Assembly: GCA_964602595.1 (NCBI GenBank)
Contig: CAZRRO010000002.1
Span: 496,001-560,000 of the forward strand
Source of the DNA: CAIWAH01 sp964602595
Lineage (GTDB): Bacteria; Verrucomicrobiota; Verrucomicrobiia; Limisphaerales; UBA9464
Direction: 5' to 3'
DNA length: 64,000 nt
The notes beneath the pieces were generated by a model. The model worked only from the letters and a program-made list of their open reading frames with translations. It did not search any database and was not told the origin of the DNA. Within the stretch, counting starts at the first letter, position 1. Every line of letters begins with the position of its first letter. A program made the position numbers and the translations under genes. This document shows positions 35,401 through 44,741 of the stretch, one piece after another.

Positions 35401-38400
35401 TTCTCGCCGTCGTAAGCCACGACCCCGCCGGTGACCGCCACGTCATCCGCCGTGCCGAAGCGCCCGTCGGTCCCGGCCGTGGCCAAGGTGAAACGGTCCT
35501 TCAGCGTGGCGGGATCAATCGGCCCGTTGAAGCGCGCCTCGATGCGCCGGCCCGCCGAGACGCTGACGTTCGAAGGCGTGGTGGAAACCACCCGCGGGCC
35601 CCCGACGGAGAATTGCCACGCCAGCGGCTCCGTGCGGGCGTTGCCCTTCAGGTCGGCCACGCCTGGCTTCACGGTCACGCGGACCGCCCCGCGCGGGAGC
35701 AACGTGTCCAGGACGAGGAGCGCGGTGAAGGTGTCCGGCCGGTAGCTGAACCGCCCGCCGGCAATCACCAGGTCGTCCGCCGTGTCGAAGCTGAAATCGG
35801 GGCCGGCGTGGCGGACCTCGAAGAAGTCCGGCTTCACGGATTCCGGATTCAACGCCTCGTTGAAGGTCACGGCAACGCGGTCCACCGGTCCGCTGTCGGT
35901 GAACGAGAACGAACCCGGGCTCAGCCGGGCGATGCCCGGCGGCGTGGCATCGCCCACGAGGTTGAGGGTGAGTTCGGCGCTCAGCGCGGAGTTGCCACCC
36001 GTGTCCACCGCGCGGGCCTGGAGCCGGAATGACGTCCGGGTCTCGCTGCGGACGGGCGTGGTTAGGCGCAGTTCGTAGGGGAAGCTGCTGTCAGTGCCGA
36101 CCACCGCGCCGTCGAGCAGGAATTCCACGCGGCTGAGCTGCACGTCATCCGTCGCTTCGGCCCGGAACGTGGCGGGCTTGCTCTCCTCCGCCACGCCGTC
36201 GGCAAACGGGCTCCGCAGCGTAACGCTGGGCGCCCGGCCCAAGGTGTCGCGCCGCCGGAATCGCACGACCTGCAAGCCTTCCGCGCCGTCGGCCACGTAA
36301 CCCAGGCCGCCGGCCAACGTGACCGCCTCGGCGAGGCCGGGGGTGACGAAGGCTTCGCCGAACACGGCGTTGGTGCCGCCCGGTTGCAGGTCGAAGAGCG
36401 AGACGTCATGCGCCCCGTCGTCGGTGCTGTTCGCATCCACTGCCGCCAGTCCGAGACCGGCGCCGTCCGGGACGAGCTGTTTCCAGCCGAACTGCGCGGT
36501 CAGTTGGTGCTGGAGCAACCGCGGCTGTTCCGGCAACGAAAGGTCAAAGATCCGGAAGCCCGAGGTATCCACCGCGTAGGCCCGGTCACCGCCGGCAAAC
36601 AGGCGCAACCGCCGCTGGCCGGCCCCGACGGAACCCTGGGCCTCGGCCGAGCCGCGGAATTCCAAGCCGCCGGAAGCCAGCCCGAAGGCGATCAACTGCC
36701 GGTCGGTCAGCGCGTAGAGGAATTCGCCGGCCAATGAAAGATCGTGGACCGGTTGGCCGAGGTTGGACCGGGCAATTTCCGAGCCCGTGACCAGGTCGAG
36801 GACGAGGATTTCCCCGGAGTTCAGGCCGACATATCCTAGTCCCGCCCGGGCGGCCACACTGCGGACCGGCCCGGGGAACCGGACCTGATGGCGCACGCTG
36901 GCCGTCGCCGGATCCGACACATCCACCAAGGCGACGCCGGCCTCGCCGCAGCCGACCACCACCGTGTCGCCGGCCAATGCCACCGCGGTCGCGGCGCCCG
37001 GCAGCGCGACTTGGGCGATGCGCGCCGGGGCGAGTCCGCTGAAGATGTTGAACACGGCCACACCGCCTTCGCGCAGCGCCACGGCCAACCGTTCGCCGTC
37101 GGCCGCCACGTCGAGGGCGTAACCCGGCGTCCGCACGGCGGCGATCACGCCCAGCGTGTCAGCGAGCGCGGTGCCGGCGCGGATTTCCTCCGCGTCACCG
37201 ATGCCGTCACTGTCGGAATCCGGCTTGGCCGGATCGGTGCCGACCACAAATTCCGCCGCGTCGGGCACGCCATCGCCGTCGGTGTCCGGGCCGGCGGGCG
37301 GTTCCAGGCGGAAGGCGCCGAGCGTAAGACTGGAGCCGTTTTCGCCGGTGCGGAAATCCTGGCTCGCGAGCCAGAAGGAGTCCGCCTGGAGGATCGTTTC
37401 CCGGAGGCTACGATTGGCGCCGACGATGAGCGGACGGGCGTGAGCCACCCCGTTGCGGCCGGCGAAGCCCCGCCGCACGACGGCGCCGGTGGCGGGATTC
37501 ACCTGCACGTAGTAGTGGAGCCCGGTCTGGCGGACGGACGCCGAGGTGACCGCCTGGCGTTGCGGACCGGCGGGTGTGGCAAGGGCCGGGACCGGGGCGA
37601 GTTCCGCCGCGCGCTGCCAGGCCGACACCGCGGGATGGGACTCAGCGCCGGGCGCCGGTGCCGGCGAGGTGGCCGGCAGGACCGTGATCGTCACGGTGCG
37701 GGTGCATGCCTCATTGCAGTCGGTCGTGAGCGTGCCGCGGATCGTGTAAGTTCCTGGCTGGTCATACTGGATCGTCTGGGCTGCGCCAAAGCCGGCCACT
37801 CCATCCGACCCCATTCGTTGGATGGCCGGCAGCAGCAGTTGGCCGCCGGGGGCTTCCCAGACGAACTGGCCCGGCTGCAGACAAGTGGTCACCGGCGCCA
37901 CCACCCCCCCGGCGGTGATCGTGGCGGAGGTGCCAAACAACTCGATGGGTTGAAAATTACAGGGGTTCTCCGTCACCACGAACGTGGCGGTCTGCTCGCA
38001 CGTCTCCCCGCAGCCAGTCGTTAGCCGCGCGGTCACGGTTTTGGTGCCGGGCGTGCAGAACCGGATGGTCTGCGCCGCCCCCAAGCCGGCGATGCCCACC
38101 TGGCCGACCGTCTGGGTGGCATCGAGGAGCAGTTCTCCATCCCCGGCGCTCCAGACCACGGTCCCCGCTTGGGTGGCTAACGTCACCAGGGAGACATCAT
38201 CGCCTGCTGGCAGGGTCGTGGATCCGAACAGGGTGAACGGCGCCAAAGAGCAGCCAGACGCCCCGGTCACATTCACCGTCAGGGTGCGGACGCAGGTCCG
38301 CCCACAGTCGGTCAGCAGGCTCGCGGTGATGGTCTTGGTGCCCGGAGTGCAGAATTCGATGGATTGGGCCGCGCCGAAGCCGGCGATCCCGCCCGGTCCC

Positions 38401-40646
38401 ACCCGCTGCACGGCATCCAGCAGCAGCGTGCCGTCGGTGACGGACCACGTCACCGTGCCCGCCTGGCTGGCCTCCGTGGTCACGCTGACGCCGTCACCGG
38501 CAGCCACGGTGGTCGAACCGAGCGAAAACAGCTCCTTCAGGGAACACGCGTCGGTGGCCTCCACCGTCACCGCCGCCGAATGGCTGCACGGTTCACCACA
38601 GGACGGCGTGCGGGTCCAGCGGACGGTCTGGGGTCCCGGGGTGCAGAAGGTGAACTTGAAGTCCAGACCGGTGCCACGCGCCGGCGTGCCGCCCGTGACT
38701 TCCCAGGTGATTTCCTCCGGCGCCGGCGTCGACTCGATGAACACCAGACCCAGCCGGACTTCCTGGCCCGCCGGATAGGTCAGTTCCACGATGGCCGCGC
38801 CGGCGTCGCAGATCTTCGGAATCTCGTCCTCGCCCACGGTCACCGTAATGCTCTTGGAACAGGGATCGCCGCACTTCGGGCTGACTTGGGCAGTCAGGTT
38901 GTGCAAGCCGGGTTCGCAGAAAATGAATTCCACCTGATTCCCGGCGAGCGCCTGCGCGTTGGAAGCCGTGCCCGCAAACCAATTCACGATGCCCGGCGTG
39001 CGGGCTTCGGACTCGAGCTCAAACTGGAACCGGCCGCCGCCGAGTCGCCGCACGAGGATCGGGCCCATCACGCAACCGGTCGGTTCGCATTCGGCCTCGA
39101 TTTCCCCGCCGTCCAAGCTGGTGCCGGGCTGGGTGCCGTGCCAGCCGGGCTCGCGGATGCCGGTGCCCGGATCGCAGACGAGGAACTTGCCGTCGGCACT
39201 GACCGTCATCGGGCCGTTGATGGCCCAGGAACCCAGGTCGTGGTCGAAACTCCACAGAGCCGACTTCGCGCCCGGCGGCAACTTCTCGCCCGTAATGGGG
39301 TCCGGGAGATTGGGAAAGGTGACCGGCACGGGGCGGTCGAAGTTGGACCCACCGTCAGTCTGCACGGTGATGACGAGCGGGAAGTTCAGGCCGGGCGGCA
39401 AGGGCTCCGGCAGGCGGTCCGGCGAAACCGGGGCGATGCCAACGCGCCCGCCGCGGGCGCCGCTGTCGGCAAAGAGCGAATTGGGCGGCAGGAGCAAATT
39501 GACGCCCGCGAGATCCGGATTGGCCGCGACCACTTCCGCGGGGAACTCGATGCGGGTCTCCGTCGTGGCGCTCACCGGCTGCAAGGTGCCGGCCCGCACG
39601 AACGGCAGGTAGATTTCGCCGGTGCCGCCCGCGAGATTGTCGGCCTTGCCCGCCACGGCGTCCCACGCCTTGCCGACGAAGGGATAATACGCCCCGCCCG
39701 GCCATTGGCTGCCCTCGGCGGTGCGTCCGTCCACGTGCACGAAGAAAGTGCCGGCGGGAGCGGGCTGGAGCCGGAAGTTGCCATTCGCGTCCGTTACCGC
39801 GCGCAGGGATTCCTCCGCGCCGTCCACGGTGATGGTCACGCCGGCGAGCGGCCGGTTCAGCGCCAGGCCGTTGACCAATTCCGACGCAAACACCCGGCCG
39901 ACGACACCGGTCGTGCCCACGGGGGTGACGCTCACAGTGTCGAACTCGAACTGGCCGAGGCCGCCGGGTTCGCCATCGCCGTCAGCATCCACGGCCTTGC
40001 CCGCCACGTCGCGCACGGCGCTGCCATCCAGGGACACCCGGATTCGGGCGCTGGCGGGAATCGGTTCGAGGTAGAACAAGGTCGCGGAACGGCGGTCCGC
40101 GGCGAGTTCCACCCGGGTCAGCAACCGGCGCTGGCCGAAGCTGGCGTAGAGCTGGGCCGTGCTCAGCGTGGTATCGGCGGCCAATGGGCGGGAGAAGCGC
40201 AGGACCGTTTCGCGGGTCACGGCGACGTCGGATTCGCCCGCGGCCGGCGAGCTGCTCACCGAGGTGATATCCAGCGGCGGCGTGTCCTGCTCCAACGGCC
40301 GGGTGCCGGCGAGCATTTCCGCCACGTCATCCCGGCCGTCGCCGTCAGTATCCAACGCGGCGGCCCGGTCCAACTCCTCGACGCGATAGAAGCCGGCGTT
40401 GGCCGCGACCGGGTTGGGTGTCGTTAGCGGGCCTTGGAATCCAATGGCCACCGGCGCCGGGGGCGTGACCAGTTGCGCGCCTTCCAGCAGCCGGTAGTAG
40501 CGGTTGGGTTGGGCCAGGAAGGTGACTTCCAGCCGGCCTTCCGGGCCGAACCGGACTTGGTCGATACGGAAATCCTGAGCGACGAGGTTGGCGGTCGCGA
40601 GGAGTTGCAGCCAGGCGGCGAGGCGGCGAAATGATTGGCGATTCAT
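32475..40646 (-). CDS. Giant secreted multidomain protein, 2,723 aa (Ig/PKD/beta-propeller)
   Basis: Signal peptide (residues 1-23). Approximate domains in order: a calcium-binding DTDGDGRDD repeat (95-110); a Big_5-like Ig domain (125-240); a carboxypeptidase-regulatory-like domain (245-305); five repeats of about 95 residues (530-990), each with a C-terminal Cys pair (CGDPC, CGEPC, CGRTC, CGETC, CNEAC); a thrombospondin-3-type calcium segment DTDGDGVPD (1120-1158); an LVIVD-like beta-propeller (1165-1463); an Ig-like domain and two Big_5 domains (1472-1793); several pre-peptidase-like domains (1795-2320); and a C-terminal kelch/propeller-like region (2320-2723). No PEP-CTERM or other anchor is seen, so release or a type IX-like route is possible. 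It starts 62 bases after a sigma-factor gene and is probably in its operon. Adhesion or matrix role is inference. Confidence 0.88.
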   Translation of the reverse strand: MNRQSFRRLAAWLQLLATANLVAQDFRIDQVRFGPEGRLEVTFLAQPNRYYRLLEGAQLVTPPAPVAIGFQGPLTTPNPVAANAGFYRVEELDRAAALDTDGDGRDDVAEMLAGTRPLEQDTPPLDITSVSSSPAAGESDVAVTRETVLRFSRPLAADTTLSTAQLYASFGQRRLLTRVELAADRRSATLFYLEPIPASARIRVSLDGSAVRDVAGKAVDADGDGEPGGLGQFEFDTVSVTPVGTTGVVGRVFASELVNGLALNRPLAGVTITVDGAEESLRAVTDANGNFRLQPAPAGTFFVHVDGRTAEGSQWPGGAYYPFVGKAWDAVAGKADNLAGGTGEIYLPFVRAGTLQPVSATTETRIEFPAEVVAANPDLAGVNLLLPPNSLFADSGARGGRVGIAPVSPDRLPEPLPPGLNFPLVITVQTDGGSNFDRPVPVTFPNLPDPITGEKLPPGAKSALWSFDHDLGSWAINGPMTVSADGKFLVCDPGTGIREPGWHGTQPGTSLDGGEIEAECEPTGCVMGPILVRRLGGGRFQFELESEARTPGIVNWFAGTASNAQALAGNQVEFIFCEPGLHNLTAQVSPKCGDPCSKSITVTVGEDEIPKICDAGAAIVELTYPAGQEVRLGLVFIESTPAPEEITWEVTGGTPARGTGLDFKFTFCTPGPQTVRWTRTPSCGEPCSHSAAVTVEATDACSLKELFSLGSTTVAAGDGVSVTTEASQAGTVTWSVTDGTLLLDAVQRVGPGGIAGFGAAQSIEFCTPGTKTITASLLTDCGRTCVRTLTVNVTGASGCSLAPFTLFGSTTLPAGDDVSLVTLATQAGTVVWSAGDGELLLDATQTVGQVGIAGLGAAQTIRFCTPGTKTVTARLTTGCGETCEQTATFVVTENPCNFQPIELFGTSATITAGGVVAPVTTCLQPGQFVWEAPGGQLLLPAIQRMGSDGVAGFGAAQTIQYDQPGTYTIRGTLTTDCNEACTRTVTITVLPATSPAPAPGAESHPAVSAWQRAAELAPVPALATPAGPQRQAVTSASVRQTGLHYYVQVNPATGAVVRRGFAGRNGVAHARPLIVGANRSLRETILQADSFWLASQDFRTGENGSSLTLGAFRLEPPAGPDTDGDGVPDAAEFVVGTDPAKPDSDSDGIGDAEEIRAGTALADTLGVIAAVRTPGYALDVAADGERLAVALREGGVAVFNIFSGLAPARIAQVALPGAATAVALAGDTVVVGCGEAGVALVDVSDPATASVRHQVRFPGPVRSVAARAGLGYVGLNSGEILVLDLVTGSEIARSNLGQPVHDLSLAGEFLYALTDRQLIAFGLASGGLEFRGSAEAQGSVGAGQRRLRLFAGGDRAYAVDTSGFRIFDLSLPEQPRLLQHQLTAQFGWKQLVPDGAGLGLAAVDANSTDDGAHDVSLFDLQPGGTNAVFGEAFVTPGLAEAVTLAGGLGYVADGAEGLQVVRFRRRDTLGRAPSVTLRSPFADGVAEESKPATFRAEATDDVQLSRVEFLLDGAVVGTDSSFPYELRLTTPVRSETRTSFRLQARAVDTGGNSALSAELTLNLVGDATPPGIARLSPGSFSFTDSGPVDRVAVTFNEALNPESVKPDFFEVRHAGPDFSFDTADDLVIAGGRFSYRPDTFTALLVLDTLLPRGAVRVTVKPGVADLKGNARTEPLAWQFSVGGPRVVSTTPSNVSVSAGRRIEARFNGPIDPATLKDRFTLATAGTDGRFGTADDVAVTGGVVAYDGENRAAQLRFATPLPSGSYRAQLAADVADAAGNTLGGLFRWDFSVVNGTVKPEQPAGFVVSLSGVGAVAELAVTLPAGQPISFFAPEDFGDCAAWSLFAPSGEAVFTDQPLCRRPGIFRPLFAGEYVLRARSETANGGRYRVTVALHTERRLAANMAGKDLFEQASGARVPGDVDVWDLDLPAGETFAFSIGGSGAVYATLTDLAGRTLFEQEPLLNRFAVPDTRLGGRFRLVVVPTAATGYQLRLARNQTRNYAVDLRGKSEFNSTELPDGNANTRVPGDVDLIRFTVTPGERWVFLPQSSFPCFNWSLGDAFGRPVFAAQAMCDGFAEADTAAGGDFTLRLGLRDNASGGYRFRALRVVEQTFTHDLRGGQSLQAAGTLAATGSSDTYRLQFDAGTEVRFLLSDSCFEWELVAPANGEGFLLESTCNGPKFTVPVAGEYRLRIRAGAFQSGNYQLEIRPLTGLRIAADLRPAGTRFEQTVQPISAAPPEDLFTFQLAAGTAYRARIEGRTPVRWRVLDADTNSVSEIPATANWQELFTPATDAVLRLGLQALVEDRYTLRIEPVPQAPGRWLPGDTNTPLDKVEAGTFHQGALHLAGRRYRPGQLDELVLLRQDGTNWNQLGTFESFGFFRGRLETNSGFVLSLLSDGTDLVVGGRFTRVNGVHAPLVARWDGATWHALADPASAEFVPQSGDTVFTLTRFHGELLAGGDFGQLASPAFTSYAARWDGTTWRQLGDGLAGGFRLFNGAISGSVFTFAPEGERLFLGGVFTSPSAGVVAWDGTNLVATPGIFDPDFDDAPYVAKLIPQSGRLLAAGSFFLKQDGTNLPARLAAWDGTGWTNVPGAPPVFVSYSDGATDATGATYYGESVSLGAEGAGADSNGLVRWDGTQPTALHNGVLREELRPFRSGGGESVVRQALRRHAQVNDGDLLPSRSAGNVETVFTHEGRIYVLGEFHVAGPERVRHWAVWEPAAATP

Positions 40647-40708
40647 GGGACGGAAATATGCGGGGTCGGGATGAAAGGGACGGGCGGCAGGTTCGGACGG
40701 AAGTCGGG

Positions 40709-41383
40709 TCAGATGGCGACGGGGCCACCGGATTCGGCCTGGATCATGGCGTTGTGTTCCTGCTTCAGCAGGCGGCTGACACGCATCTTCGCCATGTAGA
40801 TTTGGGCGCGGTTCACGCCCAGCAGTGCGCAGACTCGTTCGGTGGGCCACTCTTGGAGAGTGACTAGGTCAAACATCTGCCACTGGGCCGGGGAAACCTT
40901 CTGCTTCGCCCGTTCGACCGCGACGTGGAGCCTATGTTGGCGCCATTCGACTTCCCACAGGGCATTCAGGGGATCCGTCGCCGGATCGGGCAGGGCTTCG
41001 AGTTCCTCGGTCGCCTCCGCTCCGGTGCGTTGCAGCCGCGCCCGGCGGCGGAACTGGTCCGCGATCCGGCGGCGGACGATGCAGAAAAGCCAGGACTTGA
41101 AGGAACCGCGGGCCGGATCGTAGCGGAAGTCGGGCATTTCCTTGGCCACGGAGATGAGACTCTCCTGCAAGGCCTCGTCGGCCTCGGTCGCGGTGCAGCC
41201 GGCCTTCACCGCCAGGCTGCGAATGACCCCGCTGTAGGTGTCGGAGAACCGTTGCCAGCCTTGGCTGTCGCCGAGGTCCTTCAACCGGGTGAGCAGGCTT
41301 CGGCGCGTGGCTTCCCAGGACGGGGCAGCCAGTTCGCGGCAGCGGCGCAATTCCGCCGGGGTAAGGTCTTCAACTTCAGCCAT
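40709..41383 (-). CDS. Sigma-70 family (ECF-type) RNA polymerase sigma factor
   Basis: A 224-residue sigma factor. Region 2 is WQRFSDTYSGVIRSLAVKAG through EADEALQESLISVAKEMPDF and GSFKSWLFCIVRRRIADQFR. Region 4 is WQMFDLVTLQEWPTERVCAL followed by LGVNRAQIYMAKMRVSRLLK, a clear HTH. It has no anti-sigma partner next to it; instead the next gene, 62 bases downstream, is the giant secreted protein. Pairing a dedicated sigma factor with a giant surface protein is a recurrent verrucomicrobial and planctomycetal arrangement (recalled, not searched). Divergent from the tail-specific protease gene. Confidence 0.9.
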   Translation of the reverse strand: MAEVEDLTPAELRRCRELAAPSWEATRRSLLTRLKDLGDSQGWQRFSDTYSGVIRSLAVKAGCTATEADEALQESLISVAKEMPDFRYDPARGSFKSWLFCIVRRRIADQFRRRARLQRTGAEATEELEALPDPATDPLNALWEVEWRQHRLHVAVERAKQKVSPAQWQMFDLVTLQEWPTERVCALLGVNRAQIYMAKMRVSRLLKQEHNAMIQAESGGPVAI

Positions 41384-41590
41384 CAACCTGCGATTCGCCC
41401 GGGACGCGGGCAATCTAACCAACAATTTGGAAAATCTTTGCCGACGCAGGCGCGCCAGCCTCCGGGCCGGACGGGGACGACGCAAAAGAATCGCCGCGGA
41501 TCTATGCCGTCGCCTCCCGAAGGCTTCCGGCTTGGTTGAACAACAAGTCCCGGCTGGCGTCCGAGCGGAGTGCCTGCATATTCGCGCCGC

Positions 41591-44104
41591 ATGAAGTTCC
41601 GGCTGATTCCCGCGCTTTTGCTGACCGCCTGGGTCGCGCGTGCCCAAACGCCTGACGCCAAGGCGGCGCAGGTTCCGGCCAGTCCCGGAGCCCCCGCGGC
41701 GACGATTTCCGCCACGGAAGCGGCCGGCAGCGATACCTTCCTGATCTCCGCGAAATACACCAACGCCGTCGTGCGCCTGCCTGGTGCCGAGGATGGCAAG
41801 ATCGCCCAGACCTTTGCCCGCCTGCTGGAACGGGCGCACTACACCCGGCACCGGTTCGACGACGATATCTCGGCGCGCTTCTTTGACCGTTACCTGGAGA
41901 TTTGGGACCCGCAGAAGCTTTTCCTCCTGCAATCCGACTTCGACGAGTTCGTGCCGCTCCGGAACAAGCTGGACGAGTTGACGATCCAGCACAGCGACAC
42001 GGCCCCGGCCTACGACATCTTCAACCGCTTCCTGCAGCGCTTCGACCAGTGCTACGCGCTGGTGATGGCGGAATTGCAGAAGGGCAAGTTCACCTTCGAG
42101 ACCGACGAGCAGTTCGTGGTCAATCGCAAGGACGAACCCCGCCCGAAGGATCTGGAGGCAGCCAAGAAGCTGTGGCGCGACCGGATCCGTTACGAATACC
42201 TCGCGGAGAAGCTCGGATCGTTCAACCCGGACGACCTCAAGCCGAAGCTCCTTCACGCCCTCGAAGCTGGGAAGCCGGAGGAACTCGCGACGTCGCTGAC
42301 AAACAAGCTCAGCCCGGAAAAGGCCGGCAAGCTGGCGGAACTCGCCAAGAACAAGCTGACCGGCGAGAAACTGGCCCAGGATAAGGTCGTCGAGGCCCTG
42401 CTGGCGCAGTTGGACACCGACCGGCATGACGAAATCGTCAAGCAACTGGCCCGGCGCTACAACCGCACCTTGCGGAACCTGAAGCAGATTGAGCCCGACG
42501 AAGTGCTTCAGGTGTGGCTCGATTCCCTCGGCCACGCCTATGACCCGCACACCGACTATCTCGGCAAACGGGAGCTGGACCAGTTCGCCATCAGCATGAA
42601 CCTGTCGCTGTTCGGCATCGGCGCGACGCTCCAGAGCGAGGATGGTTATACCGTGATCCGCTCCATCGTCGCCGGGAGTCCGGCCGAGAAGAGCAAGCAA
42701 CTGAAGATCGGGGACAAGGTCATCGGAGTTGCCCAAGGCGACGGCGATTTCGTGGATGTCATCGACGAGAAGCTGAACAAGGTGGTGGACCAGATCCGCG
42801 GCGCGAAGGGCACGAAGGTTCGCCTCCAGACGATTCCCGAAGGCGCCGATTCGTCGGTCCGCAAGGTGGTCACCATCATCCGCGACGAGATCAAGCTCGA
42901 GGACAGCGAGGCCAAGTCGAAGCTGATCGAGGTGCCGGCCGACAATGGCCAGTTCACGCGCGTGGGCGTCATCGACCTGCCTTCCTTCTACGCCAATTTC
43001 CCCGTCGGCGGCCGCCGCGGCTCGGGCAAGACGACCACCGGCGACGTGGCGAAACTGGTGAAGAAACTTACCGCCGAGGGCGCCCAGGGAATCATCCTGG
43101 ACCTGAGGCGCAACGGTGGCGGCTCGCTGGAGGAGGCGATCAACCTGACGGGCCTGTTCATCAAGTCCGGCCCAGTGGTGCAGGTGCGGAATTTCGACGG
43201 CTCGGTGCAGGTGGAGGAAGATTCTGACGAGTCCGTGGCCTATGACGGGCCGCTGATGGTCCTCACGAGCCGATTCAGCGCCAGCGCGAGCGAGATCGTG
43301 GCGGGCGCCTTGCAGGACTATGGCCGGGCCATCGTGGTCGGTGACAATTCAACCCACGGCAAGGGCACCGTCCAGACCGTCCAGGAGCTGGGTAATTGGC
43401 TGGCCCGTTTCTCCCAGAACCCCGGCGCCGCCAAGATCACCATCCGCAAATTCTACCGGGCCAGCGGCGCCAGCACCCAGCTCAAGGGCGTGGCGCCCGA
43501 CCTCGTGCTGCCGGGCGTGAACAACCACCTGGAAGTCGGCGAAGCTTCCCTGACCAATGCCCTGCCTTGGGATACCATCGCCAGCGCGGCGTTCGAGAAG
43601 GTGAACAAGATCCAGCCGGTGCTACCCGAACTGACCCGCCGTTCCACCGATCGCCTGGCCAAGGACCATGACTTCAACTACGTCCGCGAGGACGTCGAAC
43701 GGTTCAAGAAACGGCAGGCCGAGAAGTCGGTGTCCATGAACGAGGCGAAGCGCCGGGCGGAAATGGCCGAGGACAAGGCCCGCGTCGAGGCCCGGAAGAA
43801 GGAACTCGCCGAGCGTCACGAGAAACAGCCGACCACCTACGAGATTACCCTCAAGTTGGCGGACCAGGACGGACTGCCCGCCCCCGTGACCAACAAGGTG
43901 GTGGTCGCCGTCAACAAGGCGGATGCCCGCGTGCTGGAGGGTGACAAGAAAGACACCGCCAAGAAGACCGACGCCGAAGGCGAGGAAGACGAGGCGGCCG
44001 AGGACGAAGTCGCGGGCGACGTCACCCTGAAGGAGGCCCAGCGAATCCTGCTCGACCTGATCCGCCTGAACGGCCGGGCGCCGGCCACCGCCCGCGTTCC
44101 CTGA
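41591..44104 (+). CDS. Carboxy-terminal (tail-specific) processing peptidase, S41A family
   Basis: An 837-residue periplasmic Tsp/Prc-type protease that degrades proteins with exposed non-polar C-termini. A signal peptide (FRLIPALLLTAWVARAQ) and a long N-terminal helical domain (HYTRHRFDDDISARFFDRYL, LEIWDPQKLFLLQSDF) come first. A PDZ domain follows (IVAGSPAEKSKQLKIGDKVI, about 355-430). The S41 core has LDLRRNGGGSLEEAI, the nucleophile Ser in SRFSASASEIVAGAL and the Lys general base in STHGKGTVQTV. The C-terminal part is a charged helical DUF3340-type region with an acidic low-complexity stretch. The full-length form matches E. coli Prc. Confidence 0.94.
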   Translation: MKFRLIPALLLTAWVARAQTPDAKAAQVPASPGAPAATISATEAAGSDTFLISAKYTNAVVRLPGAEDGKIAQTFARLLERAHYTRHRFDDDISARFFDRYLEIWDPQKLFLLQSDFDEFVPLRNKLDELTIQHSDTAPAYDIFNRFLQRFDQCYALVMAELQKGKFTFETDEQFVVNRKDEPRPKDLEAAKKLWRDRIRYEYLAEKLGSFNPDDLKPKLLHALEAGKPEELATSLTNKLSPEKAGKLAELAKNKLTGEKLAQDKVVEALLAQLDTDRHDEIVKQLARRYNRTLRNLKQIEPDEVLQVWLDSLGHAYDPHTDYLGKRELDQFAISMNLSLFGIGATLQSEDGYTVIRSIVAGSPAEKSKQLKIGDKVIGVAQGDGDFVDVIDEKLNKVVDQIRGAKGTKVRLQTIPEGADSSVRKVVTIIRDEIKLEDSEAKSKLIEVPADNGQFTRVGVIDLPSFYANFPVGGRRGSGKTTTGDVAKLVKKLTAEGAQGIILDLRRNGGGSLEEAINLTGLFIKSGPVVQVRNFDGSVQVEEDSDESVAYDGPLMVLTSRFSASASEIVAGALQDYGRAIVVGDNSTHGKGTVQTVQELGNWLARFSQNPGAAKITIRKFYRASGASTQLKGVAPDLVLPGVNNHLEVGEASLTNALPWDTIASAAFEKVNKIQPVLPELTRRSTDRLAKDHDFNYVREDVERFKKRQAEKSVSMNEAKRRAEMAEDKARVEARKKELAERHEKQPTTYEITLKLADQDGLPAPVTNKVVVAVNKADARVLEGDKKDTAKKTDAEGEEDEAAEDEVAGDVTLKEAQRILLDLIRLNGRAPATARVP

Positions 44105-44169
44105 GCGGGGAAACGCCGCGGACAAACAGATTTCCTTTTCGTCGCGGTTTCCTGCACCTTCCCCGCCCG

Positions 44170-44553
44170 ATGGACGCGAAAAAACTCGCCCTGCTCTGCC
44201 GTGAGCTGGCGGACAACAAGAAGGCCGAAGACGTTTTGGTGCTGGATGTCAGCAAACTGTCGTCGGTCACCGACTATTTCGTGATCGCGTCCGGCACCAG
44301 CGAACCGCACCTGCGCGCCATCGAAAATGAGGTGCTTGACCGCCTGCATGATGAACACGGCATCAAGCCCAACCACACCGACGGCGCCTCCGGCGGCAAC
44401 TGGATCGTGGCCGACTTTTTCGACGTCATCGTCCACATCATGAAACCCGAAGCCCGGGCCCTCTACGACTTGGAGGGGCTTTGGGGCGACGCCCCGCGGG
44501 TTCCCCGGCCGCGCACCCGGAAGAAGAAAACCGAAGTCCCCACGGAGGCATAG
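44170..44553 (+). CDS. rsfS: Ribosome silencing factor RsfS
   Basis: RsfS (Iojap family) binds uL14 and blocks subunit joining when nutrients are low. The conserved core is visible: DVLVLDVSKLSSVTDYFVIA, SGTSEPHLRAIENEV, GNWIVADFFDVIVHIM and ALYDLEGLWGDA. The basic tail (PRPRTRKKKTE) is common. It follows the tail-specific protease by 65 bases on the same strand. Confidence 0.95.
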   Translation: MDAKKLALLCRELADNKKAEDVLVLDVSKLSSVTDYFVIASGTSEPHLRAIENEVLDRLHDEHGIKPNHTDGASGGNWIVADFFDVIVHIMKPEARALYDLEGLWGDAPRVPRPRTRKKKTEVPTEA

Positions 44554-44741
44554 CTCCGCGTCGGCGATGGCCATCAGGCCTGCGGAATGAGGGCGCCCAA
44601 ACTGCGCCGGCAACTCCAATCCGGATCCATGGCGGCGGCGGGAATTCACCCGCCGGCTTCACGGCTGTTGCCTTGGCGGCGCGAATTCGTTACAAACCGC
44701 CACCCTAGTATTCGTGTAACCGCCGTTCCTTTCGATTCCAC

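Noticed and set aside
44689..44720. GTTACA/TGTAAC arms upstream of the Nudix gene, the same half-sites as at 22307-22320
   Set aside because: The spacing is 20 bases rather than 2 and six-base arms recur easily by chance; no evidence of a shared regulator.
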